Made by a program: the position numbers and the translations under genes
Notes under the pieces: model-generated
Told to the model about the DNA's origin: nothing
Seen by the model: only the letters and a program-made list of their open reading frames with translations
The model's database searches: none
NCBI GenBank assembly: GCA_951828235.1
Contig: OX639965.1
Span: 1,385,191 to 1,449,190 of the forward strand
Direction of reading: 5' to 3'
DNA: 64,000 nt
From: an uncultured Gammaproteobacteria bacterium
Lineage (GTDB): Bacteria > Pseudomonadota > Gammaproteobacteria > Steroidobacterales > Foliamicaceae
Shown here: one piece after another, positions 39,701-47,961 of the stretch
How the letters are laid out: each line of letters opens with the position of its first letter
Numbering within the stretch: the stretch's first letter is position 1

Positions 39701-39732
39701 GCTTCTGTTGGAACTTTCCCGGGAGAGGGCTC

Positions 39733-40623
39733 GTGAATCGTAGAGACCTGCTGCAGACTGCGGCCGTGATGGGTATCGGGGTCGGCGCGCCGCGAGTGCT
39801 GATGGCGCAAGAGACCGGCGCCGGCGCCGACGAGAAACTGACGCTGCCGGGCGATCCCCAGGCGCAGTGCCGCGCGATGATCCGCGCCTACGGAAACGAG
39901 GGCGGCGACCCCTGCGTGTGGAAGACCCGCGGAAAGGTCTTTGCTGTTCAGGAAGACGCCGTCACCCCCATGTACGGCTTTCTCGGCAGCGAAACCGGGT
40001 GGTGGAAGCAGGTGGAAGAGCACGTGTGGGCGCGCTATCCCTCCACGGTATCATTCTTCACCGATCTGGAGACCGGCGAGTTCATCGACCAGTACACCAG
40101 CCCCTTCAACGGCACCGCGGTTACCTTGCCGGCAAGTTTCATCCGCCACAAGGAAGGGCAGTACTACACGCCCATGGGGGTGTGGTTCGGCAGCATGAAG
40201 CGGGTATTTCCCGACCATTACGCCGAGAAACCCCTGCACCTGGACTGGACCGACGACAACGGCATACTGCGCCTGCAGGAAGGCTCGCGCTTTCCTCCCA
40301 TACTTCCGCAGCCTTCGCTGGAGTACGCTTCGCTTTTCGCAGCGACGCATGAAGTCCTCGGGGAGGAGCTGCGCCAGCCCACCGCCGCCGCCGGGGGCTG
40401 GAACATCTTTTCCGCCACCCGCCGGCCGTATAACGAAATGGGCATCCTGCCCGGCCACGTGATTTGGCATTTCGACGCGGTAAAGGTGCGGTCCTTCGAG
40501 GACCTGGACTCCGGCTATCTCGAGCGCGCCCGGGCCCTTTCTCCGGTATTCGAGCAGTCGCCCGAGCACGATGACGGCCCGTCGTTCTTCGAGCGCATCA
40601 TCGAGATGCGGGGATTCGGCTGA
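39733..40623 (+). CDS. DUF1838-family exported protein (paralogue F)
   Basis: A 296-aa protein with the Tat-like signal VNRRDLLQTAAVMGIGVG (GTG start, GGGAGAGGG upstream). Family motifs: VSFFTDLETGEFIDQYTSPFNG and RRPYNEMGILPGHVIWHFDAVKV followed by a LDSGYLERAR segment. It begins a three-gene run with the ornithine-cyclodeaminase-like and racemase-superfamily genes (gaps of 22 and 34 nt), the only copy here linked to amino-acid-like metabolism. Function unknown. Confidence 0.7.
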   Translation: MNRRDLLQTAAVMGIGVGAPRVLMAQETGAGADEKLTLPGDPQAQCRAMIRAYGNEGGDPCVWKTRGKVFAVQEDAVTPMYGFLGSETGWWKQVEEHVWARYPSTVSFFTDLETGEFIDQYTSPFNGTAVTLPASFIRHKEGQYYTPMGVWFGSMKRVFPDHYAEKPLHLDWTDDNGILRLQEGSRFPPILPQPSLEYASLFAATHEVLGEELRQPTAAAGGWNIFSATRRPYNEMGILPGHVIWHFDAVKVRSFEDLDSGYLERARALSPVFEQSPEHDDGPSFFERIIEMRGFG

Positions 40624-40645
40624 GCGTCCTTCTCTTAGCCCATTC

Positions 40646-41614
40646 ATGCGCATTCTCAACCGGGAGGCGGTCGCCGAAGCGCTCTCGCATGCCGAGTGCA
40701 TTGATGCGCTGGAGTCCGCCATGCGCGCGGTATCCCGCGGCGCCACCATCATGCCGCTGCGCAGATACATGGACATCCCGGAGCAGGGCGGCAAGTTCAC
40801 CCTGATGCCGGGTTACCTGGGCGAACCGTGCACATTCGGCGTCAAGATCGTGTCCAAGTATCCGCGCTCGGCGGACAGCCCGTACGGCTCCCATGTGGGC
40901 GCCGTAATGATCTTCGACAGCGAGGAAGGCATACCGCTTGCCCTGCTGGACGGCAGCGAGCTGACCGCGATCAGGACGGCCGCGGCCAGCGCGCTGGCCA
41001 CGCGTGTCCTGGCGCGCGCCGATGCCGCGTCGCTGGCCATACTCGGCACCGGCACCCAGGCTCGGCACCATGCTCAGGCACTGACCTGCGTGCGGGCGAT
41101 CAGCGAAATACGGATCTGGGGACGGACGGAATCCCACGCCCGGCGGATGGCGCAGGGGCTGCCCGCTTCCGCCTGCCTTGCCGGCAGCGCGCGTGAGGCC
41201 GTGGAGGGCGCCGACATCGTCTGCACCACCACGTCCGCCGCAACCCCGGTGCTTGAGGGCAAATGGCTGGCGTCCGGTTGTCACGTGAACCTGGTCGGGG
41301 CCGCCATCGCCAGCGCGGCGGAAGCCGATGTTGACGTAGTAACCCGCTCGCGCTTCTTCGTGGATTACCGCGCCTCCGCGATGGATCAGGCAGGAGAACT
41401 GCTCGCTGCAATCGAGGCAGGCATTGTTTCCGAATCGCACATCGCAGGGGAGATCGGCGAAGTGCTGGACGGCAAGGTTGCCGGGCGGCGCGGCGAAGCG
41501 GAAATCACCGTCTACAAGTCGCTGGGCGTCGCCGCCCAGGACCTGGCCGCCGCCATTGCCGCTTTTCGCAACGCCGAGAACAGGAACATCGGCGTGGACC
41601 TCACCTGGGACTAG
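40646..41614 (+). CDS. Ornithine cyclodeaminase / mu-crystallin family protein
   Basis: A 322-aa NAD(P)-dependent enzyme. The Rossmann motif is AILGTGTQARHHAQAL, preceded by DGSELTAIRTAAASALATRVLAR, which is typical of the family. Members cyclise ornithine, dehydrogenate alanine or reduce cyclic imines. ATG 40646 follows the DUF1838 stop by 22 nt; a longer frame from 40571 overlaps that gene and is rejected. The next gene suggests an amino-acid or dicarboxylate substrate. Confidence 0.85.
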   Translation: MRILNREAVAEALSHAECIDALESAMRAVSRGATIMPLRRYMDIPEQGGKFTLMPGYLGEPCTFGVKIVSKYPRSADSPYGSHVGAVMIFDSEEGIPLALLDGSELTAIRTAAASALATRVLARADAASLAILGTGTQARHHAQALTCVRAISEIRIWGRTESHARRMAQGLPASACLAGSAREAVEGADIVCTTTSAATPVLEGKWLASGCHVNLVGAAIASAAEADVDVVTRSRFFVDYRASAMDQAGELLAAIEAGIVSESHIAGEIGEVLDGKVAGRRGEAEITVYKSLGVAAQDLAAAIAAFRNAENRNIGVDLTWD

Positions 41615-41650
41615 ACAGGAGGGATTGACCATACAGGAGGAATTGACGAT
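41615..41650 (+). repeat. Tandem duplication of a Shine-Dalgarno leader
   Basis: The 18-nt unit at 41615-41632 is repeated at 41633-41650 with 16 of 18 bases equal; both carry ACAGGAGG followed by ATTGAC. The first copy ends in CATACA and so lacks the start codon, while the second leads into ATG 41649. Both are strong ribosome-binding sequences, giving a double docking site before one start. Confidence 0.7.
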
Positions 41651-42392
41651 GACCGATGCATTGGCATGGAGAAAGAAATTCGGGGTGCTGGGGCCCTCCA
41701 CAAACACCATCGTGCAGCCGGACTTCGACGACCTGCGCCCGCCGGGCGTCACCAACCATTACTCGCGCATCGTCATACAGGACGCCAACGCGATATCCGA
41801 CGAGACCTTCATGGCGGGCACCATCGAGATTTCGGAGAATACGGCCGCCGCTGTTCGGGGCGTGCTGACCTGCAAACCCGACTACCTGGTGATGGGCATG
41901 TCGGCGGTGACCTTCTACGGCGGCGTGAAGGGCGGCACGGAATGGAAGCGGAGAATAGAGGAAATCGCCGAACTCAAGCTGTCGGTCGGTTCCGAGGCGG
42001 TGGCCGACGCGCTCGACGCATACGGCTCGCGCAACGTGGCGTTCATGTCGCCCTACTTTCCGGTGGCCAACCGCGAAGTCAGTCGATACCTGTCGGATCG
42101 CGGCTTCAAGGTAGTGCGCGACTCCTGCCTGCGCTGCCCCTCATGGACCGCCATCGCGGAAGTGCCGGAATCGCGGGTCGCCCGGGAATTCCAGGAACTG
42201 GACGGCGACGACGTCGACGCACTGGTGCAGGTGGGCACCAATCTTTCCGCGATCCGTCTGGCGGCGGGCGCCGAACGGTGGCTCGGCAAGCCCGTGATCG
42301 CCATCAACACGGCCACCTATTGGCACGCTCTCAGGGCCAACGGCATCGACGACAGGGTCATGGGATTCGGGCGGCTGCTGGAAGAGTTCTAG
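41649..42392 (+). CDS. Asp/Glu racemase-superfamily protein (maleate isomerase / arylmalonate decarboxylase-like)
   Basis: A 247-aa protein. GVLGPSTNTIVQPDF, ALDAYGSRNVAFMSPYFPVANREV and VQVGTNLSAIRLA ... GKPVIAINTATYWHALR mark the maleate cis-trans isomerase / arylmalonate decarboxylase branch. The two Cys slots of classical racemases read MGMSAVTF and QVGTNLS here, so neither is Cys; the remaining cysteines (LTCKPDY, DSCLRCPSW) lie elsewhere. Enzymes of this fold isomerise or decarboxylate dicarboxylates. The chemistry therefore needs testing. It ends 5 nt before the convergent prfA stop. Confidence 0.75.
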   Translation: MTDALAWRKKFGVLGPSTNTIVQPDFDDLRPPGVTNHYSRIVIQDANAISDETFMAGTIEISENTAAAVRGVLTCKPDYLVMGMSAVTFYGGVKGGTEWKRRIEEIAELKLSVGSEAVADALDAYGSRNVAFMSPYFPVANREVSRYLSDRGFKVVRDSCLRCPSWTAIAEVPESRVAREFQELDGDDVDALVQVGTNLSAIRLAAGAERWLGKPVIAINTATYWHALRANGIDDRVMGFGRLLEEF

Positions 42393-42397
42393 TGTGG

Positions 42398-43483
42398 TCA
42401 GGCGGTGTCCAGCGCGGTGAGCTGTTCAGCCTCCATGTGCTGGCGCAGAGGCTCGATGATGCCGTCAAGGTCGCCTTCCATGATCTGCGGAAGCTTGTAG
42501 AGGCTTAAGTTGATGCGGTGGTCGGTAACCCGGCCCTGCGGAAAGTTGTAGGTGCGGATGCGCTCGGAACGGTCGCCGCTGCCTACCTGCGAACGACGCT
42601 CTTCGGCGCGCTCGCGCTCAAGGCGGCTCTGCTCGGCGTCCAGCAGCCGGGCGCGCAGCAGCGACATCGCCCGGGCGCGGTTCTTGTGCTGCGAGCGCTC
42701 GTCCTGGCACTCCACGACGATTCCGGTGGGCAGGTGCGTGAGGCGGACCGCGGAGTCGGTCTTGTTGACATGCTGGCCGCCGGCGCCCGAAGCGCGATAG
42801 GTATCGACCCGCAGGTCCCCGGCGTCGATCTCGATTTCTCCCGTCTCCTCGGCTTCCGGCAAGACCGCCACGGTGCAGGCCGAGGTATGGATGCGGCCCT
42901 GCGATTCGGTCTCCGGGACGCGCTGCACCCGATGGGCGCCGGACTCGAACCGCAAGTACGAAAAGACCCGCTTGCCGGCCAGCCGGCAGACGATCTCCTT
43001 GTAGCCTCCGTGCTCGCCTTCGCTCATCTGGATGATCTCCAGCGTCCAGCGGCGCGCCTCTGCATAGCGCGTGTACATGCGGAACAGGTCGCCGGCGAAG
43101 ATCGCCGCTTCGTCGCCGCCGGTGCCTGCGCGGATCTCCAGGTACACGTCGCGTGCGTCGCGCGGGTCGGGTTTGAGCAGGAAGCGGCGAAGCTGGCCTT
43201 CCAGGGCCTTGAGTTCGCGCCGCGCCTCTTCGGCCTCCTCCTGCGCCAGCTCGCGTAATTCCTGATCGTCCCCCGCGAGCATTTCCTCTGCTCCGGCCTC
43301 GGTTTCCAGCGCCCTCTCCAGGCGGACCAGCAGGCCGGCCAGAGGCTGAAGCCGGGCGTGCTCGCGGCCCACGTCGCGGCGGCGCACCGAATCCGAAAGC
43401 ACTTGAGGATCGGCCAGCGAGGCCTCAAGTTGTTCGAAGCGGGCCTTGAGGCCGCGGAGTTTTTCCAGCAGGGCGGGGTTCAT
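42398..43483 (-). CDS. prfA: Peptide chain release factor 1
   Basis: A 361-aa class I release factor that reads UAA and UAG. The catalytic GGQ is in [19 protein letters not shown], and [19 protein letters not shown] is the usual RF1 stretch before it. Length matches the family. Its modifying enzyme prmC is also in this window (30805-31650). It is divergent from the TPR lipoprotein gene with a 52-bp gap. Confidence 0.96.
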   Translation of the reverse strand: MNPALLEKLRGLKARFEQLEASLADPQVLSDSVRRRDVGREHARLQPLAGLLVRLERALETEAGAEEMLAGDDQELRELAQEEAEEARRELKALEGQLRRFLLKPDPRDARDVYLEIRAGTGGDEAAIFAGDLFRMYTRYAEARRWTLEIIQMSEGEHGGYKEIVCRLAGKRVFSYLRFESGAHRVQRVPETESQGRIHTSACTVAVLPEAEETGEIEIDAGDLRVDTYRASGAGGQHVNKTDSAVRLTHLPTGIVVECQDERSQHKNRARAMSLLRARLLDAEQSRLERERAEERRSQVGSGDRSERIRTYNFPQGRVTDHRINLSLYKLPQIMEGDLDGIIEPLRQHMEAEQLTALDTA

Positions 43484-43535
43484 GGTTCTTTCCGCGCGGA
43501 GCCTGTTGACCCGGCACTGGGGCTATTATCGCAGT

Positions 43536-45185
43536 GTGGATCTTCATCCCCGCATCAGGCTGACCGCCATCGTTCTCGCAGGGTTCTCCCTGGCGGCCTG
43601 CGCGAGCACGCCGATGCGGCTGGCCGAGGCCGGCTGGCCGGCCTTCCCGGGCGAGGAGGCCCGGGCTCTGCTGGCTGACGCGCAACGCTCGACCGAGGAC
43701 GCCGCGGGAGCGCTGAAGGCCAGGGAGGCGGGCGAGTTCGCTTTCCGACGCGATCTGTACGCGCTGGCTCTGGAAGCGGCGTCTGTGTGGCGCGCCCGCG
43801 CGCCGGGCGATGTCGAAGCCCTGGCGCTGCTGGCGGCACTGCAGGCGGCTGCCGGAGACATAGAGGCTGCCTTTGATACGGCGCGGGCAGGTTATTCGGC
43901 AGGACAGAATGACGCCCGTTTTCTCGCATTTTTCGAGGAACGGCTGAACGGCATCAATTCCGACGCGCTGACCACGGCAGCCCTGGAGCCGCTGACCGGC
44001 CGACTCGCCGACGAGCATCCCGATTCGCCTGAAGTTCTGAGTCTTGCGGCCCGGGTTGCGCTTGCCGCGGGCGAAAATGCGCAGGCGGCCCGTCTGGCCG
44101 ACTCCCTGTTGCGCCACAATCCCGGGGACGACGACACGCATGTGCTCGCGGCCACCGCGCTCCTGCGCGCCGGCGAGCCGGATGCGGCGCTTGCCCGGCT
44201 GACCGAACAGCTGGCCATTCGCGAAAGCCTGGCGCTGGAGCAGAACTACGTGGTGCTGCTGCTGGAAGCGCGCCAGCCCAGAGAGGCCTTGAGCCGTCTG
44301 CGGAATCTCCGCGCGGCGGACCCGGACTCTCCCGATCTGGCAATGCAGGAGGCCAGGATTCTGCAGGCCCTGGGCGCCGGCAATTTTGCCGAAGCGATAT
44401 ATCTTGAGCTCTTTTCTCGCGGCCACCGGGCGGATTCCTGCCGCATGGCTTTGGCGCAGATCACAGCCGGCCGCGAAGAGTGGCTGGAATCGATCGAGTG
44501 GCTCGCCGGGATAGAGTCAAGCCGGCTTGCGCCGGCAGTCGCGGAGCTGCTGGTCAGGGCGTTCGTGGCGCGGGATGAATTCGACGAAGCTCTGGCTACC
44601 CTCCTGGAACATGTCCGGCGCTATCCGGAGCACGCGTTCGAGAGCCTTCCGCTTTTCGCCTTCGCAATGCGGTCCGCGGAGCGCGATGCCGAGGCGCTGG
44701 CGGCCTATGAGGAAGCCCTTCGCTACCGGCCGCAAAGCCGCCCGCTGAGGATGCAGCGGGCCCACTTGCTGCTGGACCTGAAGCAAGACCGCAAGGCGAT
44801 ACGGGCGATGGAAGGCCTGCTGGCCGACTACCCGCATGACTCGGAAGTGCTCAATGCCCTGGGTTATACGCTGGCGGATCGAGGCATACGCCTTGACGAA
44901 GCCCATGGGCACATCAGCCTGGCGCTGGAACTGGAACCCGGCTCGCCCGCAATCGTGGACAGCATGGGCTGGGTCCTTTACCGCCTCGGCAGGAAGGAGG
45001 AGGCGGCCGGGCTGCTGGAGCAGGCGCTTGAGAACTTTCCGCATCCCGAAGTCGCCGCGCACCTGTGCGAAGTCCTGTATGAACTGGGACAGGTCGAACG
45101 GGCCGACGAACTGCTTCGCGAATCGCTGGCGCAGTACGAGGACACGACTCTTCTGGAGGCCGTCCGCGAAAGGTATTCGCGGTGA
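43536..45185 (+). CDS. Tetratricopeptide-repeat lipoprotein
   Basis: A 549-aa TPR protein. GTG 43536 gives a clean lipoprotein signal (IRLTAIVLAGFSLAACAS, Cys at the LAAC lipobox); the longer frame from 43446 overlaps prfA. TPR-like helical pairs run from about residue 60 to the end, with the best consensus units at FDEALATLLEH, DAEALAAYEEALRYRPQSRP and HGHISLALELEPGSPAIVDSMGWVLYRLGRKEEAAGLLEQAL. A TPR lipoprotein next to lolB is a known gammaproteobacterial arrangement. It overlaps lolB by 4 nt (GTGA). Likely an outer-membrane scaffold. Confidence 0.85.
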   Translation: MDLHPRIRLTAIVLAGFSLAACASTPMRLAEAGWPAFPGEEARALLADAQRSTEDAAGALKAREAGEFAFRRDLYALALEAASVWRARAPGDVEALALLAALQAAAGDIEAAFDTARAGYSAGQNDARFLAFFEERLNGINSDALTTAALEPLTGRLADEHPDSPEVLSLAARVALAAGENAQAARLADSLLRHNPGDDDTHVLAATALLRAGEPDAALARLTEQLAIRESLALEQNYVVLLLEARQPREALSRLRNLRAADPDSPDLAMQEARILQALGAGNFAEAIYLELFSRGHRADSCRMALAQITAGREEWLESIEWLAGIESSRLAPAVAELLVRAFVARDEFDEALATLLEHVRRYPEHAFESLPLFAFAMRSAERDAEALAAYEEALRYRPQSRPLRMQRAHLLLDLKQDRKAIRAMEGLLADYPHDSEVLNALGYTLADRGIRLDEAHGHISLALELEPGSPAIVDSMGWVLYRLGRKEEAAGLLEQALENFPHPEVAAHLCEVLYELGQVERADELLRESLAQYEDTTLLEAVRERYSR

Positions 45186-45781
45186 GACGGGCAGCCGCGG
45201 TTGCCGGCCTTCTTGCTGCGGTCGTCCTGCTGCTGACCGGCTGCACGGTGGCCGGCAATCGCGCTCCCGCCGTCCTGGACGCGGCCGCGCTGGCGGAGCT
45301 TGAATCCTGGGGGCTGCGCGGCCGCGTCGCACTTAACCGGGAGGGCCGGGGTGCGCAGGCCAACGTGTTGTGGCGCCAGCAGGGCGCCTTGGCCCAGCTC
45401 GAACTGAGCGGGCCCTGGGGAGTGGGCGCCGAGCGCGTGCGGATCGAGGACGGGGACGTCAACCTGTTGAGCGAGGGCGACTGGGTTTCGATGTGTGCGC
45501 CCGGCATGCAGATCGACGAACTGGAAATGCTGTGCGAAAGTGCGCCTTTGACAAGCCTTCCCTATTGGCTGCGCGGGCTGCCGAATCCCGGTTCTCCGTT
45601 CACCGAATACAGCTCCGGTCAGGGCGCGGTACGGGAATTCCGGCAGGACGGCTGGCGCATCGAGGTAAATGCGCTGGCCCGCTCGGGCGACCTTGCCGTT
45701 CCCCGCAGGCTCAATATTTCCGGGCCCGGCGCCAGCATGAAGGTCGCCATCACGAATTGGGAGCTGCCGCCGGTTCGCTGA
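45182..45781 (+). CDS. lolB: Outer-membrane lipoprotein receptor LolB
   Basis: A 199-aa lipoprotein (lipobox LLTGC, Cys about residue 21) that accepts lipoproteins from LolA and inserts them in the outer membrane. ESWGLRGRVALNREGRGAQANVLWRQ, ELSGPWGVGAERV and LPYWLRGLPNPGSPFTEY are LolB-like. GTG start overlapping the TPR gene. The usual downstream ispE-tRNA-prs genes are absent here; a helicase gene follows 14 nt later instead. Confidence 0.9.
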   Translation: MRRAAAVAGLLAAVVLLLTGCTVAGNRAPAVLDAAALAELESWGLRGRVALNREGRGAQANVLWRQQGALAQLELSGPWGVGAERVRIEDGDVNLLSEGDWVSMCAPGMQIDELEMLCESAPLTSLPYWLRGLPNPGSPFTEYSSGQGAVREFRQDGWRIEVNALARSGDLAVPRRLNISGPGASMKVAITNWELPPVR

Positions 45782-45795
45782 ACCGGGCGGGGCGA

Positions 45796-47364
45796 ATGCA
45801 CGTGGACAGTCCCGCCCCGGACCTGGAGATCACCGAAGAATTCGCCCGCGCGCTTGACGGCATGGAGCAGGGCGGCCGGCACCTGCTGATAACAGGCAGC
45901 GCGGGCACCGGAAAGTCCACCCTCCTGGGCCACTTCTGCCAAAGCGTCGACTGGGACCCGGTGGTCCTGGCGCCTACCGGCGTGGCGGCGCTGAACGTGG
46001 GCGGTCAGACCGTTCATCGCTTTTTCGGTTTCGGAATCGACGTAACGCCCCAGGCAATCGCCGCGCGCCGCGGCAAGCCGCGCAACGCAAGTCTCTACAG
46101 GAGCCTGCGCACGCTGATCATCGACGAGGTATCGATGCTGCGCGCCGACCTGCTCGACTCCGTGGACCTGTTTCTGCGGCGCTACGGTCCGAGCCCGAAC
46201 GCGCGCTTCGGCGGCGTACACATGGTGTTCATCGGCGACCTTTACCAGCTGCCGCCGGTGGTTACCGGGCTGGAGCGGGAGGCGCTGGGCCAGGTCTACG
46301 ATTCCCCCCACTTCTTCAGCGCCCGCGCGCTCGAGGGCGTCGAGCTCGAGATCATCGAACTCACGCGCGTATTCCGGCAGCGCGACCGGGGGTTCGTGCA
46401 GCTGTTGAACCGCATTCGCAAGAAGTCGCTTGAAGACAGCGATCTCGATCACCTCAATCAGCGGGTGGATCCCCATTTCGAGCCGCCCGCTGACGGCGGC
46501 TACATCACGCTGACCGGCACCAACCGCAAGGCGGGCCTGATCAACCGCAACAGGCTGGACGGGCTCGCCGCGCCGGAGCATCAGTTCGATGCCGTGATTG
46601 AGGGGACCTTCGGCCGCGAGTACTACCCCACCGAAGCGCAGCTTCGCTTCAAGGCGGGCGCCCAGGTCATGCTGCTGAACAACGACAGCGCGCAGCGCTG
46701 GGTCAACGGCAGCATCGGCGTGATCGAGGGCGTGGAGATCGGCGGCGGCGAGGCCTATGTGCTCGTGCGCCTGGCCGATTCGGGACGCCGTGTTCGTGTC
46801 GAGCCCCACGAATGGGAGCTGATCCGTTTCGAGGCCCGCGAGGGGTCCATCGTCAGCAGCCCGGCGGGAACCTTCACCCAGTTTCCGTTCCGGCTGGCGT
46901 GGGCGGTGACCGTGCACAAGAGCCAGGGCAAGACCTTCGAGCGGATGGTGGTGGATCTCGACCGGGTGTTCGCCGCCGGGCAGGCCTACGTTGCACTGAG
47001 CCGCTGCACTTCCCTCGAGGGCCTGGTGCTGACCCGCCCGCTGACGGCGGGTTCCATTCGCTGCGACTGGCGGGTGCAGCGCTTCCTGACCGGCGAGCAG
47101 TACAAGCGCGCCGAACGCAGCCTGTCTGCCGATGCCAAGCTCGAAATCATCGAGAAGGCCATCGCCACGGACAGCGCTTTGGACATCGAGTACCTCAAGC
47201 GCAACGACGTGCGCACACGCCGCCGCGTTCGGCCGCTGGAAGTTGGTATGCGCTCCTATTCGAGTCGCGAGTTTCTGGGCATGCGCGCCTGGTGCATGCT
47301 GCGCCGGGACGAACGCACCTTCCGCGTAGATCGCATTCTCTCCCTCAGCGCTCCCGACTCCTGA
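45796..47364 (+). CDS. Pif1/RecD-like superfamily 1 helicase with C-terminal WYL domain
   Basis: A 522-aa protein. Walker A GSAGTGKST (K40), PTGVAALNVGGQTVHRFF (motif Ia), IIDEVSML (Walker B), IGDLYQLPPV (motif III) and WAVTVHKSQGKTFERM plus QAYVALSRCTSLEGLVL (motifs V and VI) define a Pif1-like 5'-3' helicase. The last 70 residues (LDIEYLKRNDVRTRRRVRPLEVGMRSY ... RTFRVDRILSL, written here in parts) look like a WYL ligand-sensing domain. ATG 45796 starts 14 nt after lolB. The WYL fusion may allow regulation by single-stranded nucleic acid or nucleotide. Confidence 0.85.
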   Translation: MHVDSPAPDLEITEEFARALDGMEQGGRHLLITGSAGTGKSTLLGHFCQSVDWDPVVLAPTGVAALNVGGQTVHRFFGFGIDVTPQAIAARRGKPRNASLYRSLRTLIIDEVSMLRADLLDSVDLFLRRYGPSPNARFGGVHMVFIGDLYQLPPVVTGLEREALGQVYDSPHFFSARALEGVELEIIELTRVFRQRDRGFVQLLNRIRKKSLEDSDLDHLNQRVDPHFEPPADGGYITLTGTNRKAGLINRNRLDGLAAPEHQFDAVIEGTFGREYYPTEAQLRFKAGAQVMLLNNDSAQRWVNGSIGVIEGVEIGGGEAYVLVRLADSGRRVRVEPHEWELIRFEAREGSIVSSPAGTFTQFPFRLAWAVTVHKSQGKTFERMVVDLDRVFAAGQAYVALSRCTSLEGLVLTRPLTAGSIRCDWRVQRFLTGEQYKRAERSLSADAKLEIIEKAIATDSALDIEYLKRNDVRTRRRVRPLEVGMRSYSSREFLGMRAWCMLRRDERTFRVDRILSLSAPDS

Positions 47365-47389
47365 TCCGTAGTTTTCTGCAAAGCCTTCC

Positions 47390-47522
47390 GGTGAGTGACG
47401 CGCCCCCTTCCTGTCGGGAGACGCATGAATCCATCCATGGAGCTTTGTTCCGCTGTGAGCGCCGGGTCATCGGCGCTCACTGGCTCACAAACTCCCGACA
47501 GGGAGGGGGCGCGTCACTCACC
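47390..47522. repeat. 133-nt core-and-arms palindromic element, copy 2
   Basis: Same size and layout as copy 1: a 31-bp inverted repeat (47390-47420 with 47492-47522, one mismatch) encloses the 71-nt core 47421-47491. The core differs from copy 1 at two positions only. The arm GTGAGTGACGCGCCCCCTTC shows no relation to the copy 1 arm. It lies 25 nt after the helicase stop and just upstream of a -10-like box at 47569, in the same orientation to the upstream gene as copy 1. Confidence 0.85.
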
Positions 47523-47568
47523 TCTGATCCTGCGCGGAAGTAGGAAAAACGAGGCGCAAACGAGGTTC

Positions 47569-47574
47569 TATAAT
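47569..47574 (+). promoter_or_regulatory. Likely -10 box for the methyltransferase/PQQ operon
   Basis: TATAAT at 47569-47574 lies 33 nt before ATG 47602. No good -35 box is found at 16-18 nt; the corresponding bases are A-rich. An activator, or a -35 function within the upstream A-rich stretch, would be needed. Confidence 0.4.
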
Positions 47575-47601
47575 CAAAGGTTCAGCATGGGGGAGATAAC
47601 C

Positions 47602-47961
47602 ATGAGTGACAATCCCGGCTACACGGCCGATTTCATCAAGTCCGACACGGACCAGGCCACGTTCATGAAGGATCCGGCGATGGATCACCTGATGACGGCC
47701 CTGGTATCGATCAGCACCGAGCTTTGGGTCCAGGCCCGGCGCACGAAGATCACCGAGCGCCTGCTGGAGGACCACGGCAAGGTAACCCGCGAGATGATCG
47801 AGGGATATAAACCCAGCGCCGAGGAGGAGGCCGCCTGGCGGGCCGAGCGCGACAGCTTCATCGAGCGGACCTTCGGTTCGATCACGGTGGGCGCTTCGCG
47901 TTCGAACCAGACGCCGCCCCTGGATCGCGAACTTTTTGACATGAGAAGGAGGCAGTCATGA
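47602..47961 (+). CDS. Unknown 119-aa protein, first gene of the methyltransferase/PQQ operon
   Basis: I do not recognise this protein. It is mostly helical and charged, with no signal peptide and no TM helix: DHLMTALVSISTELWVQARR then TKITERLLEDHGKVTREMIEG and EEEAAWRAERDSFIERTFGSI. GGGGGAG precedes ATG 47602; ATG 47587 is in frame but has no leader. The stop overlaps the next start (ATGA), so it is translationally coupled to the methyltransferase gene. It could be a small subunit or a chaperone for an exported partner. Confidence 0.75.
   Translation: MSDNPGYTADFIKSDTDQATFMKDPAMDHLMTALVSISTELWVQARRTKITERLLEDHGKVTREMIEGYKPSAEEEAAWRAERDSFIERTFGSITVGASRSNQTPPLDRELFDMRRRQS

Noticed and set aside
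43506-43529. TTGACC / TATTAT as promoter of the TPR lipoprotein gene
   Set aside because: The spacer is only 12 nt, too short for sigma70.
47395-47601. Extended open frame from the palindromic element into the 119-aa protein gene, reading MNPSMELCSAVSAGSS in the core
   Set aside because: The same short peptide is open in both copies because the core is conserved, but the arms encode unrelated residues. The real gene has its own Shine-Dalgarno and starts at 47602.
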